Assembly: GCA_002409285.1 (NCBI GenBank)
Contig: DHUT01000101.1
Location: 16,149-26,138 of the forward strand
From: Firmicutes bacterium UBA5227
GTDB lineage: Bacteria; Bacillota; Clostridia; Tissierellales; Sedimentibacteraceae
Reading direction: 5' to 3'
DNA: 9,990 nt
Part shown: positions 1-5,754 of the stretch, piece after piece
Position numbering within the stretch: the first letter of the stretch is position 1
Layout of the letters: each line of letters opens with the position of its first letter
Program-made: the position numbers and the translations under genes
The notes under the pieces: model-generated
The model's input: the letters and a program-made list of their open reading frames with translations, nothing else
The model's database searches: none
Told to the model about the DNA's origin: nothing

Positions 1-452
1 TTTAGAAGTTTTAAGGCTTCAATTGTTGCATTTACTACATTTCTTGGATTGCTTGATCCTAACGATTTTGTCCTGATATCTCTTACTCCTGCCAGCTCTA
101 ACACTGCACGAACAGGACCGCCGGCAATAATTCCCGTACCTTCTTTTGCAGGTTTTAAAAGAACTCTGCCTGCGTCATACTTGCCGATTATTTCATGTGG
201 CACTGTTGTGTTAATCAGTGGCACTTCAATCATATTCTTTTTAGCATCCTGGATGGCTTTTCTGATTGCGTCCGGAATTTCAATAGCTTTTGCCATTCCC
301 ACTCCGACATGACCATTTTCGTCACCAACAACAACTAATACTGAAAATCTAAAGTTTCTACCGCCTTTAACGACTTTAGTAACACGGTTGATGCTGATAA
401 CTTTTTCTTTAACATCCAATTGGCTTGCATCTATACGTCCACGTTGCTCCAT
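1..452 (-). CDS. rpsE: 30S ribosomal protein S5, C-terminus cut off by window edge
   Basis: S5 is a 30S protein near the decoding region that contributes to translational accuracy; its N-terminal loop is the classical site of spectinomycin-resistance mutations. I translated the minus strand from an ATG at 452-450 and read 150 residues to the window edge. The product starts MEQRGRIDASQLDVKEKV. It has the S5 N-terminal signature KVVKGGRNFRFSVLVVVGD (residues 26-44) and a typical C-terminal domain with GTGIIAGGPVRAVLELAG (105-122). S5 is usually about 165 residues, so roughly the last 15 are missing. AAGGAGG lies 6 nt upstream of the ATG. The gene starts 14 nt after the rplR stop. In the canonical spc order rpmD, rplO and secY would follow outside the window. 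Confidence 0.97.
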   Translation of the reverse strand, partial: MEQRGRIDASQLDVKEKVISINRVTKVVKGGRNFRFSVLVVVGDENGHVGVGMAKAIEIPDAIRKAIQDAKKNMIEVPLINTTVPHEIIGKYDAGRVLLKPAKEGTGIIAGGPVRAVLELAGVRDIRTKSLGSSNPRNVVNATIEALKLL

Positions 453-466
453 GACTAACCTCCTTC

Positions 467-835
467 TTAAAATTCAAGTCCGCTTTCTCTTGCTCCGTCT
501 GCAAGTAATTTTACTCTGCCGTGATATAAGTATCCGCCTCTGTCAAAAACTACTGCATTTATACCATTATTTTTCGCTCTTTCTCCTAATGTCTTACCTA
601 CTAAAGCTGCTGCTTCAGATTTGCTAAGCTCTGCCGCTTTGTCTTTTAACTCTTTATCTAATGTTGATGCAGATACAAGAGTTTTTCCAGTAGCATCATC
701 AATTACCTGAGCGTATATGTGCTTAGAGCTTTTAAAAACGTTCAATCTTGGTCTCTCAGGAGTTCCTGTGATTTTATTTCTGATACTGTAGTGTCTTTCT
801 TTTCTCTTTTGATTCTTATCAACCTTGTTAAGCAC
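467..835 (-). CDS. rplR: 50S ribosomal protein L18
   Basis: L18 binds 5S rRNA with L5 and helps dock it into the central protuberance of the large subunit. The 122-residue product has the family core TGTPERPRLNVFKSSKHIYA near residues 23-42, the stretch VIDDATGKTLVSASTLDKEL, and the C-terminal signature VVFDRGGYLYHGRVKLLADG followed by AREAGLEF-like residues. The length matches Firmicute L18 (about 120). The start codon is GTG at 835-833, not ATG. It is supported by AAGGAG at 850-845 with a 9-nt spacer, by the absence of an in-frame ATG nearby, and by the N-terminal length matching homologues. It lies 28 nt after rplF and 14 nt before rpsE, within the spc part of the operon. Confidence 0.97.
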   Translation of the reverse strand: MLNKVDKNQKRKERHYSIRNKITGTPERPRLNVFKSSKHIYAQVIDDATGKTLVSASTLDKELKDKAAELSKSEAAALVGKTLGERAKNNGINAVVFDRGGYLYHGRVKLLADGARESGLEF

Positions 836-863
836 TAATACTCACTCCTTTCTTAAATACTAA

Positions 864-1403
864 TTATTTACCGGTCTTTCCAGCTTTACGTCTTACAACC
901 TCATCAGTGTACCTGATTCCTTTGCCCTTATATGGTTCAGGTCTTCTCCAGTCTCTGATTACAGCTGCATAATTCCCTACCTGCTGTTTATCTATACCTT
1001 TAACTATAATTTTATTTGTTCCTTCAACTGTTGTTTCGATTCCTTCCGGATCTTCCATTTCAACAGGATGTGAAAAGCCTAAGCTTAATACTAATTTTTT
1101 CCCTTGTTTTTGTGCTCTATATCCAACACCTACTATTTCAAGTGATTTCTCAAATCCATGTGTAACTCCGACAACCATGTTGTTAACAAGAGTTCTTGTA
1201 AGTCCGTGAAGGGATCTGTTTTCTTTTTCATCATTCGGTCTTGAAACATTGATCACTGAGCCTTCAACTTCAACTTTAATTGCTTTTGGAAGCTGTTGTT
1301 CAACTTTTCCCTTTGGTCCTTTAACAACTGCATAATTGTTTTTGTCGATTGATATTTCAACATTAGCAGGTATATCTACAGGTTTAATGCCTATTCTTGA
1401 CAT
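864..1403 (-). CDS. rplF: 50S ribosomal protein L6
   Basis: L6 binds 23S rRNA near the sarcin-ricin loop and the factor-binding site of the large subunit. The 179-residue product has the expected tandem pair of L6 folds: an N-terminal domain (about 1-80, starting MSRIGIKPVDIP) and a C-terminal domain (about 83-179). The C-terminal domain carries the diagnostic RRPEPYKGKGIRY motif at 153-165 and a basic tail RRKAGKTGK. Length is that of the family. The ATG at 1403-1401 follows AGGAGGTG with a short spacer. The gene lies 24 nt after rpsH and 28 nt before rplR. Homologues more often read RxPEPYKGKG with a hydrophobic residue or Pro where this one has RR; I see no functional consequence in that. 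Confidence 0.98.
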   Translation of the reverse strand: MSRIGIKPVDIPANVEISIDKNNYAVVKGPKGKVEQQLPKAIKVEVEGSVINVSRPNDEKENRSLHGLTRTLVNNMVVGVTHGFEKSLEIVGVGYRAQKQGKKLVLSLGFSHPVEMEDPEGIETTVEGTNKIIVKGIDKQQVGNYAAVIRDWRRPEPYKGKGIRYTDEVVRRKAGKTGK

Positions 1404-1427
1404 CTTAGCACCTCCTATTCGTTATTA

Positions 1428-1826
1428 TTACCATACGTAGCAGATTACTTCTCCGCCAACACCCTGTGTTCTTGCTTTTTTATCTGTCAAAATTCCTTTT
1501 GATGTGGAAAGTATAGCTATACCAAGACCTCCTAAAACTCTTGGAGTTTCATCTTTGCCCACGTAAACTCTAAGTCCGGGTTTTGATATTCTTTTTATGC
1601 CTGTTATAACTCTTTCCTTGTTTTGCTGATATTTAAGTTCAACTCTTATAATGCCTTGTTTATCGTCATCTATGACGTCAAAGCCTTTAATATATCCTTC
1701 TTCCAACAATATGTTGGCTATCTCTTTCTTTATTTTAGAAGCGGGTATATCAACGAACTCATGTTTTGAATGATTAGCATTTCTTATTCTCGTCAACATA
1801 TCTGCGATAGGATCTGTCATTACCAT
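1428..1826 (-). CDS. rpsH: 30S ribosomal protein S8
   Basis: S8 is a primary binder of helix 21 in the central domain of 16S rRNA and, in E. coli, the translational repressor of the spc operon. The 132-residue product begins MVMTDPIADMLTRIRNANHS, as in Bacillus S8. It carries KRISKPGLRVYVGKDE in the middle and ends with the C-terminal RNA-binding signature GIAILSTSKGILTDKKAR and GGEVICYVW. Two ATGs are possible, 1826 and 1820. I chose 1826 because AAGGAGG sits 8 nt before it and homologues start MVMTDP. It lies 29 nt after rpsN and 24 nt before rplF. I did not identify an S8-binding mimic in the flanking RNA. Confidence 0.98.
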   Translation of the reverse strand: MVMTDPIADMLTRIRNANHSKHEFVDIPASKIKKEIANILLEEGYIKGFDVIDDDKQGIIRVELKYQQNKERVITGIKRISKPGLRVYVGKDETPRVLGGLGIAILSTSKGILTDKKARTQGVGGEVICYVW

Positions 1827-1855
1827 GTAAGTAACCTCCTTCCATTTTATAAATT

Positions 1856-2041
1856 TTACCAGCTGGCTTTTTTTACGCCAGGTATCTGACCTTTATAAGC
1901 CAGTTCTCTAAAGCATATACGGCATATACCGAATTTCCTTAAATAAGCATGAGGTCTTCCACAAATTTTGCATCTTGAGTATTCTCTGGTTGAGAATTTC
2001 TGTTTTCTCTGTTGTTTAACTTTTAGAGATGTTTTTGCCAT
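1856..2041 (-). CDS. rpsN: 30S ribosomal protein S14, short zinc-binding type (type Z)
   Basis: S14 sits in the 30S head near S3, S10 and S19 and is needed for late head assembly. This is the short 61-residue form. It has a complete zinc-ribbon Cys4 set at Cys24, Cys27, Cys40 and Cys43 (SRCKICGRP and GICRICFRELA), so it is the C+ form and not the longer zinc-free paralogue. The protein starts MAKTSLKVKQQRKQKF and ends GQIPGVKKASW, as expected for the family. An AAGGAGG-type site lies just upstream of the ATG at 2041-2039. The gene lies 14 nt after rplE and 29 nt before rpsH. Known biology: some Firmicutes also carry a zinc-free S14 paralogue induced by Zur; none is visible here. Confidence 0.98.
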   Translation of the reverse strand: MAKTSLKVKQQRKQKFSTREYSRCKICGRPHAYLRKFGICRICFRELAYKGQIPGVKKASW

Positions 2042-2055
2042 TTTCGTTCCCTCCT

Positions 2056-2595
2056 TTACTTACTAAAAGGCATTCCCATTAATTTCAAAAGCTCACGTGC
2101 TTCTTCATCAGTATTAGCTGTGGTTGTGATTATTATGTCCATACCTCTTATTTTATCGATTTTATCATAATCTATTTCCGGGAAAATCAACTGTTCCTTA
2201 ATACCTAAAGCATAGTTTCCTCTTCCGTCAAAAGCTGTTTTTGAAACTCCTCTGAAGTCTCTGACTCTGGGCAATGCAATATTCACAAGCTTATCAAAGA
2301 ATTCATACATATGATTTCCTCTCAGCGTAACCTTGCAGCCTACAGCCATACCTTCTCTTAATTTAAAGTTGGAAATTGATTTTCTGGCTTTTGTAACAAC
2401 GGGCTTCTGACCGGCTATCATCGTTAATTCTTCCACTGCATTGTCTAAGAATTTCTGGTTTTCCTTGGCTTCGCCTACGCCCATGTTAATTACTATTTTT
2501 TCTATTTTAGGTGCCTGCATAATGCTTTCATACTGAAATTTTTCCATCAGCGCCGGCACTACTTGTTCATTATATGTCGCTTTTAATCTTGCCAT
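2056..2595 (-). CDS. rplE: 50S ribosomal protein L5
   Basis: L5 binds 5S rRNA in the central protuberance and contacts the P-site tRNA and the small subunit through bridge B1b. The 179-residue product matches the family length. It shows PKIEKIVINMGVGEA (about 29-43), the block AGQKPVVTKARKSISNFKLR, the signature SLPRVRDFRG-like stretch ALPRVRDFRGVSKTAFDGRG, and the C-terminal GIKEQLIFPEIDYDKI with TTTANTDEEARELL and GMPF. The ATG at 2595-2593 follows AAAGGAGG with a 10-nt spacer and gives an N-terminus (MARLKATYNEQVVPALMEKF) like Bacillus L5. It lies 27 nt after rplX and 14 nt before rpsN. Confidence 0.98.
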   Translation of the reverse strand: MARLKATYNEQVVPALMEKFQYESIMQAPKIEKIVINMGVGEAKENQKFLDNAVEELTMIAGQKPVVTKARKSISNFKLREGMAVGCKVTLRGNHMYEFFDKLVNIALPRVRDFRGVSKTAFDGRGNYALGIKEQLIFPEIDYDKIDKIRGMDIIITTTANTDEEARELLKLMGMPFSK

Positions 2596-2622
2596 ATAGT
2601 TCGTACCTCCTTTCGAGCATTA

Positions 2623-2928
2623 TTATAAAACTGAACCGCACTTTTTACATGCTCTGATCTTTTTTCCGTTTTCTTGTTTTATTTCAGTTCTAACGCCTGA
2701 TTTGCATTTGTCACAATATAGCATAACATTTGAAGCATCAATAGCAGCTTCATGATGTAATATACCTGCCTGCTGCAGTTGGTTAGTAGCCTTCTGATGC
2801 TTTGTAACCATTCTTACGCCCTCAACTATGACTCTGTTCTGTTTAGGCATGCTCGTAAGAACCTTGCCTGTCTTTCCTTTGTCGCTGCCTGCTATAACTA
2901 CAACTTTATCGCCTTTTTTAATGTGCAT
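2623..2928 (-). CDS. rplX: 50S ribosomal protein L24 with Cys4 C-terminus
   Basis: L24 is an assembly-initiator protein of the 50S subunit, bound near the 5' end of 23S rRNA and the tunnel exit. The 101-residue product has the KOW motif at the N-terminus (KKGDKVVVIAGSDKGKTGKV, residues 4-23), then VIVEGVRMVTKHQK and the family's SNVMLY strand (66-71). The C-terminal segment has two Cys pairs, Cys72/Cys75 (CDKC) and Cys94/Cys97 (CKKC), arranged like a zinc ribbon; Bacillus L24 lacks these cysteines. Zinc binding is inferred from the spacing only. The ATG at 2928-2926 follows GGGAGGTG, and the gene starts 16 nt after the rplN stop and ends 27 nt before rplE. The alternative name RPL26-like family (uL24) applies. 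Confidence 0.97.
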   Translation of the reverse strand: MHIKKGDKVVVIAGSDKGKTGKVLTSMPKQNRVIVEGVRMVTKHQKATNQLQQAGILHHEAAIDASNVMLYCDKCKSGVRTEIKQENGKKIRACKKCGSVL

Positions 2929-2944
2929 CTTTATACACCTCCCA

Positions 2945-3313
2945 TTAAAGTACTTCCGGTGCCAGTGAGATTATCTTCATAAACTTTCCATCTCTTAATT
3001 CTCTTGTTACAGGTCCAAATATACGGGTACCAACCGGTGTCTTATCGTCTTTTATAATAACAGCCGCGTTTTCATCAAATTTGATATAAGTGCCGTCTTT
3101 CCTTCTAACACCTTTTTTAGTTCTTACGATAACAGCCTTTACAACATCACCCTTCTTAACAACTCCTCCAGGTGTTGCAGATTTTACAGCACATACTACT
3201 ATATCGCCAATGTTACCATATTTAACTACCGAACCGCCCATTACTCTTATTACAAGGACTTCTTTAGCTCCTGAATTATCTGCGACTCTTAGTCTTGACT
3301 CAGTTTGTATCAT
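2945..3313 (-). CDS. rplN: 50S ribosomal protein L14
   Basis: L14 lies on the subunit interface next to L19, forms intersubunit bridges with 16S rRNA, and is the docking site of the ribosome silencing factor RsfS. The 122-residue product has the canonical length. The sequence starts MIQTESRLRVADNSGAKEVL and contains GDIVVCAVKSATPGG, VIVRTKKGVRRKDGTYIKFD, and the signature GTRIFGPVTRELRD near the C-terminus, ending IISLAPEVL. The ATG at 3313-3311 is preceded by GGGAGG. It lies 31 nt after rpsQ and 16 nt before rplX. Nothing is unusual. Confidence 0.98.
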   Translation of the reverse strand: MIQTESRLRVADNSGAKEVLVIRVMGGSVVKYGNIGDIVVCAVKSATPGGVVKKGDVVKAVIVRTKKGVRRKDGTYIKFDENAAVIIKDDKTPVGTRIFGPVTRELRDGKFMKIISLAPEVL

Positions 3314-3344
3314 GATTTCTACCTCCCTTCAATTGTCTTAGGGT

Positions 3345-3599
3345 CTATTTTGCTTCCTCTAATATTTCAACTAATCTCCAGCATTTTTCTTTGGATAATG
3401 GTCTTGTCTCCATTATTTTTACAATGTCTCCAACTTTGCACTTGTTCTCTTCATCATGTGCTTTATATTTTTTAGTCATTTTTATTTGTTTTTTATAAAG
3501 AGGATGTGCTACAAGCTTTTCAGTAGCAACTACTATTGTTTTATCCATTTTATCGCTTACTACTTTTCCAATTCTTACTTTTCTGTTGCCTCTTTCCAA
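3345..3599 (-). CDS. rpsQ: 30S ribosomal protein S17
   Basis: S17 is a primary 16S rRNA-binding protein with an OB fold, acting in early assembly of the 30S body. The 84-residue product has the family hallmarks VGKVVSDKMDKTIVV-like residues near the N-terminus (IGKVVSDKMDKTIVVATE), KYKAHDEENKCKVGDIVKI in the middle, and METRPLSKEKCWRLVEILE at the end. The start is a TTG at 3599-3597 (TTG-GAA-AGA), not ATG. The evidence for it is AAAGGAGG at 3616-3609 with a 9-nt spacer, and the match of MERGNRKVR to homologous N-termini. It lies 21 nt after rpmC and 31 nt before rplN. Confidence 0.97.
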   Translation of the reverse strand: MERGNRKVRIGKVVSDKMDKTIVVATEKLVAHPLYKKQIKMTKKYKAHDEENKCKVGDIVKIMETRPLSKEKCWRLVEILEEAK

Positions 3600-3608
3600 A
3601 GTAAAGAT

Positions 3609-3616
3609 CCTCCTTT
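3609..3616 (-). promoter_or_regulatory. Ribosome-binding site fixing the TTG start of rpsQ
   Basis: AAAGGAGG lies 9 nt upstream of the TTG at 3599. There is no ATG at a suitable distance in this frame, so the strong Shine-Dalgarno sequence is what decides the start. Confidence 0.85.
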
Positions 3617-3620
3617 CTTA

Positions 3621-3824
3621 TTACTGAGCATTTATGTTTAATTCTCGTTCTCTGAGAACTGTTTTAACACGCGCAATATCTTTCTTGACCTTATTTATTC
3701 TCATCGGATTGTCAAGTTCTCCGGTTGCAAGTTGAAATCTCAAGTTGAAAAGTTCAGTCTTTAAATCTGATACAGATTTATTCAGCTCTTCAACAGATTT
3801 ATTTCTTAACTCGTTAGCTTTCAT
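3621..3824 (-). CDS. rpmC: 50S ribosomal protein L29
   Basis: L29 is a small two-helix protein at the polypeptide exit tunnel next to L23, near the SRP and trigger-factor docking area. From the ATG at 3824-3822 the product is 67 residues, the usual length. It starts MKANELRNKSVEELNKSV, contains the family core ELFNLRFQLATGELDNPMRI, and ends with VKTVLRERELN-like basic/acidic helix residues. The frame is open further upstream (to 3899), but that segment overlaps rplP and does not resemble L29, so I start at MKANEL. The gene overlaps the 3' end of rplP by 11 nt, which suggests translational coupling. The rpsQ start follows 21 nt after the stop. Confidence 0.96.
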   Translation of the reverse strand: MKANELRNKSVEELNKSVSDLKTELFNLRFQLATGELDNPMRINKVKKDIARVKTVLRERELNINAQ

Positions 3825-4257
3825 CTGCTTCACCATCCTTTTCTGATGCCTGATCTTTGGTAACAAATTTGCATTTGATAGGCAATTTATGCATGGCAAG
3901 TCTCATTGCTTCTCTCGCTACTTCTTCAGAAACCCCTGACATTTCAAATAATACTCTGCCCGGTTTAACCACTGCTACCCAGTATTCAGGTGATCCCTTT
4001 CCTTTACCCATACGAGTTTCGGCTGGTTTTTTAGTTACTGGTTTATCTGGGAATATTTTAATCCAAATTTGACCGCCTCTTTTTACAGATCTTGTCATAG
4101 CTCTTCTGGCAGCTTCTATCTGGTTTGATGTAATCCAAGCTGGTTCTAATGCTTGAAGGCCGTATTCGCCATAAGTGACTTTGTTACCTCTTGTTGCAAC
4201 ACCTGTCATTCTTCCTCTTTGTTGTTTACGGCGTTTCACTCTTTTAGGCATTAACAT
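3814..4257 (-). CDS. rplP: 50S ribosomal protein L16
   Basis: L16 lies at the A-site side of the peptidyl-transferase region and is a late assembly protein that helps position tRNA. The 147-residue product starts MLMPKRVKRRKQQRGRMTG. It has WITSNQIEAARRAMTRSVKR (41-60), RGGQIWIKIFPDKPVT-like residues, and the family signature RMGKGKGSPEYWVAVVKPG (82-100). The acidic tail KDGEADES is as in Bacillus homologues. Two ATGs are available (4257 and 4251); AAGGAGG with an 8-nt spacer favours 4257, giving the clostridial MLMPKRV start. The 3' end overlaps rpmC by 11 nt; rpsC ends 28 nt upstream. Confidence 0.98.
   Translation of the reverse strand: MLMPKRVKRRKQQRGRMTGVATRGNKVTYGEYGLQALEPAWITSNQIEAARRAMTRSVKRGGQIWIKIFPDKPVTKKPAETRMGKGKGSPEYWVAVVKPGRVLFEMSGVSEEVAREAMRLAMHKLPIKCKFVTKDQASEKDGEADES
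3825..3840 (-). promoter_or_regulatory. Weak or split ribosome-binding site of rpmC inside rplP
   Basis: Upstream of the rpmC ATG the sequence is AAGGATGGTGAAGCAG. AAGGA lies 11 nt and GGTGA 5 nt from the start, but no uninterrupted AGGAGG is present, unlike nearly every other gene here. An in-frame ATG at 3836 directly abuts AAGG and is too close to use it. Initiation probably relies partly on ribosomes finishing rplP. Confidence 0.6.
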
Positions 4258-4285
4258 AATTGTTTCCTCCTTCCTTCAGGACTTA

Positions 4286-5059
4286 TTACTTTTTGTCTCT
4301 TTTATTATTATAATTATTATAATTATTGTTTGGTCTTCTTCTTTTCCTGTTGTCTCTGTTATCTCTGTTGTCTCTGTTGTCGTTCAGTGCTCTTGTAGGT
4401 TCCTGATTATCTGATAACAGCGAACCGCTCTTTCTCAGAACTTCTCCTCTGCAAATCCATACTTTAACCCCGATTTTTCCGAAAGTTGTGTTTGCTTCTG
4501 CAAATCCGTAGCTTATATCAGCTCTTAAAGTCTGAAGAGGTATCTTACCGTCCGAATATCCTTCGGTTCTTGCCATATCAGCTCCGTTCAATCTTCCTGA
4601 CGCACTGGTTTTTATACCCTTTGCACCCATCTTCATTGTTCTTTGCATTGCCTGTTTCATAGCTCTTCTGAAAGATATACGCTTTTCAATCTGACTTGCA
4701 ATATTTTCTGCAACCAGCTGTGCGTTTAATTCAGGAACCTTAATTTCCTCAACATTTATTATAACAGTTTTTCCGGTTATTTTTTCAATACTCGTTTTTA
4801 AGCTGTCAACACCAGTACCGCCTTTACCGATTATCATACCTGGTTTTGCTGTGAATACACTTACTTTAATTCTGCTGGCAAATCTTTCGATTTCAACTTT
4901 TGCGATTCCTGCCTGATTCAAGTTTTCTTTTATAAATTCACGAATTTTGTAATCTTCAGTTAAGTTGTCGCCGAAGCTTTTTTTATCAGCATACCATTTA
5001 GAGTCCCAATCATTAATTATACCAACTCTAAGTCCATGAGGATTTACCTTCTGACCCAT
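4286..5059 (-). CDS. rpsC: 30S ribosomal protein S3 with repeat-built C-terminal extension
   Basis: S3 lies at the mRNA entry tunnel on the 30S head, where with S4 and S5 it contributes to helicase activity. The 257-residue product starts MGQKVNPHGLRVGIINDWDS. It has a type II KH domain with the GKGG loop at 78-81 (AKPGMIIGKGG) and the C-terminal S3 domain through SFRRAMKQAMQRTMKMGAKG, SGRLNGADMARTEGYSDG, LQTLRADISYGFAEA and GKIGVKVWICRGEVL (194-208). After residue about 208 the family similarity ends. A tail of about 48 residues follows, rich in Asn, Asp, Arg and Lys, with four N-(R)-D-N type units at about 226-239 and NNYNNY at about 245-250. Bacillus S3 has 218 residues in all, so this copy is about 40 longer. 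The start is supported by AAGGAGG 6 nt upstream. The frame is open throughout and I see no frameshift. Confidence 0.97.
   Translation of the reverse strand: MGQKVNPHGLRVGIINDWDSKWYADKKSFGDNLTEDYKIREFIKENLNQAGIAKVEIERFASRIKVSVFTAKPGMIIGKGGTGVDSLKTSIEKITGKTVIINVEEIKVPELNAQLVAENIASQIEKRISFRRAMKQAMQRTMKMGAKGIKTSASGRLNGADMARTEGYSDGKIPLQTLRADISYGFAEANTTFGKIGVKVWICRGEVLRKSGSLLSDNQEPTRALNDNRDNRDNRDNRKRRRPNNNYNNYNNKRDKK
4304..4327 (-). repeat. 9-bp tandem repeat (ATTATTATA) in the 3' end of rpsC
   Basis: On the plus strand ATTATTATA occurs twice in full (4304-4312, 4313-4321) and once in part (4322-4327). Because the period is a multiple of three, the coding frame of rpsC is kept. It encodes the Asn/Tyr run NNYNNY on the minus strand. 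Confidence 0.9.
4348..4381 (-). repeat. 9-bp tandem repeat (TGTTGTCTC) in the 3' end of rpsC
   Basis: On the plus strand the unit TGTTGTCTC occurs at 4348, 4357 (one substitution, TGTTATCTC), 4366 and partly at 4375. It encodes the repeating Asn-Arg-Asp block of the S3 tail. It is separated by only 20 bp from the second 9-bp repeat at 4304-4327. Both repeats keep the frame, so unit gain or loss would change only the tail length. Confidence 0.9.
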
Positions 5060-5080
5060 TTTTTACCTCCTTTACTGTGG

Positions 5081-5416
5081 TTATTCTCTCTCTTTAACTA
5101 CAGCCCCTATGTGGCTGCTTCTTTTCAGTATTTTATATGCACTGCCTTTTGCTCTTGGTCTCCATCTCTTGAGAGTCGGTCCCTGATTAGCATAAACTTC
5201 AGAAACATATAATTTATCTCTATCCATATCAAAATTGTTTTCCGCATTGGCTGTAGCTGATTTTACAACTTTCTCCAAAATCTTTGCTCCCTTGCTTGGA
5301 TAAAATTTCAGAATTGCCAAAGCTTCGTCAACTTGCTTTCCTCTGACCATATCACACACAAACTTCATTTTTCTCGGTGATACTCTTATATATTTAGCAA
5401 CTGCCTTAGCTTCCAT
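5081..5416 (-). CDS. rplV: 50S ribosomal protein L22
   Basis: L22 spans all domains of 23S rRNA. Its long beta-hairpin lines the peptide exit tunnel and with L4 forms the constriction; changes in the hairpin can give macrolide resistance in other bacteria. The 111-residue product starts MEAKAVAKYIRVSPRKMKFV. It has VRGKQVDEALAIL (24-36), KSATANAENNFDMD (52-65), and the hairpin segment from about 78 to 98 with TLKRWRPRAKGSAYKILKR. The hairpin appears intact. The ATG at 5416-5414 follows AAGGAGG with a spacer of about 10 nt. It lies 27 nt after rpsS and 21 nt before rpsC. Confidence 0.98.
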   Translation of the reverse strand: MEAKAVAKYIRVSPRKMKFVCDMVRGKQVDEALAILKFYPSKGAKILEKVVKSATANAENNFDMDRDKLYVSEVYANQGPTLKRWRPRAKGSAYKILKRSSHIGAVVKERE

Positions 5417-5443
5417 TTAAGCTCGCCCTCCTTCCTGCTCAGT

Positions 5444-5725
5444 TTATTTAACCTTTGAAGATTTATCAGTCTTATCATGCCCTCTATAAGTTCTTGTTGG
5501 AGCAAATTCACCCAGCTTGTGTCCAACCATATCTTCAGTTATATATACAGGAACGTGCTTTCTGCCATCATGTATAGCTAATGTATGGCCTACCATTTCG
5601 GGGAATATTGTTGATCTTCTGGACCAGGTTTTTAAAACTTTTTTATTGTTGGCCTCGTTCATTTCCACAATCTTTTTCATAAGACTTGGTTCACAATAGG
5701 GCCCTTTTTTTAATGATCTACCCAT
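5444..5725 (-). CDS. rpsS: 30S ribosomal protein S19
   Basis: S19 sits at the top of the 30S head, pairs with S13, and forms intersubunit bridge B1a close to A-site tRNA. The 93-residue product has the usual length. It starts MGRSLKKGPYCEPSLMKKI, contains TWSRRSTIFPEMVGHTLAIH (33-52), and carries the signature GHKLGEFAPTRTYRGH at 68-83. The ATG at 5725-5723 follows AAAGGAGG with a 9-nt spacer. It lies 29 nt after rplB and 27 nt before rplV. Confidence 0.98.
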   Translation of the reverse strand: MGRSLKKGPYCEPSLMKKIVEMNEANNKKVLKTWSRRSTIFPEMVGHTLAIHDGRKHVPVYITEDMVGHKLGEFAPTRTYRGHDKTDKSSKVK

Positions 5726-5754
5726 TCACTATTTCCTCCTTTCAGTCCTGATAA

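Noticed and set aside
49..312. Plus-strand open frame opposite rpsE, and similar plus-strand frames opposite rplX, rplN, rplP, rplB, rplW and tuf.
   Set aside because: They lie antisense to strongly conserved genes, show no recognisable protein features or convincing ribosome-binding sites, and their composition is the mirror of the real coding strand.
3825..3899. Upstream extension of rpmC by 25 codons.
   Set aside because: It is out-of-frame translation of the rplP 3' end and has no L29 similarity.
4286..4430. Frameshift or truncation at the end of rpsC.
   Set aside because: The odd tail is explained by in-frame 9-bp repeats, the frame is open to a TAA, and the spacing to rplP (28 nt with a strong ribosome-binding site) is normal.
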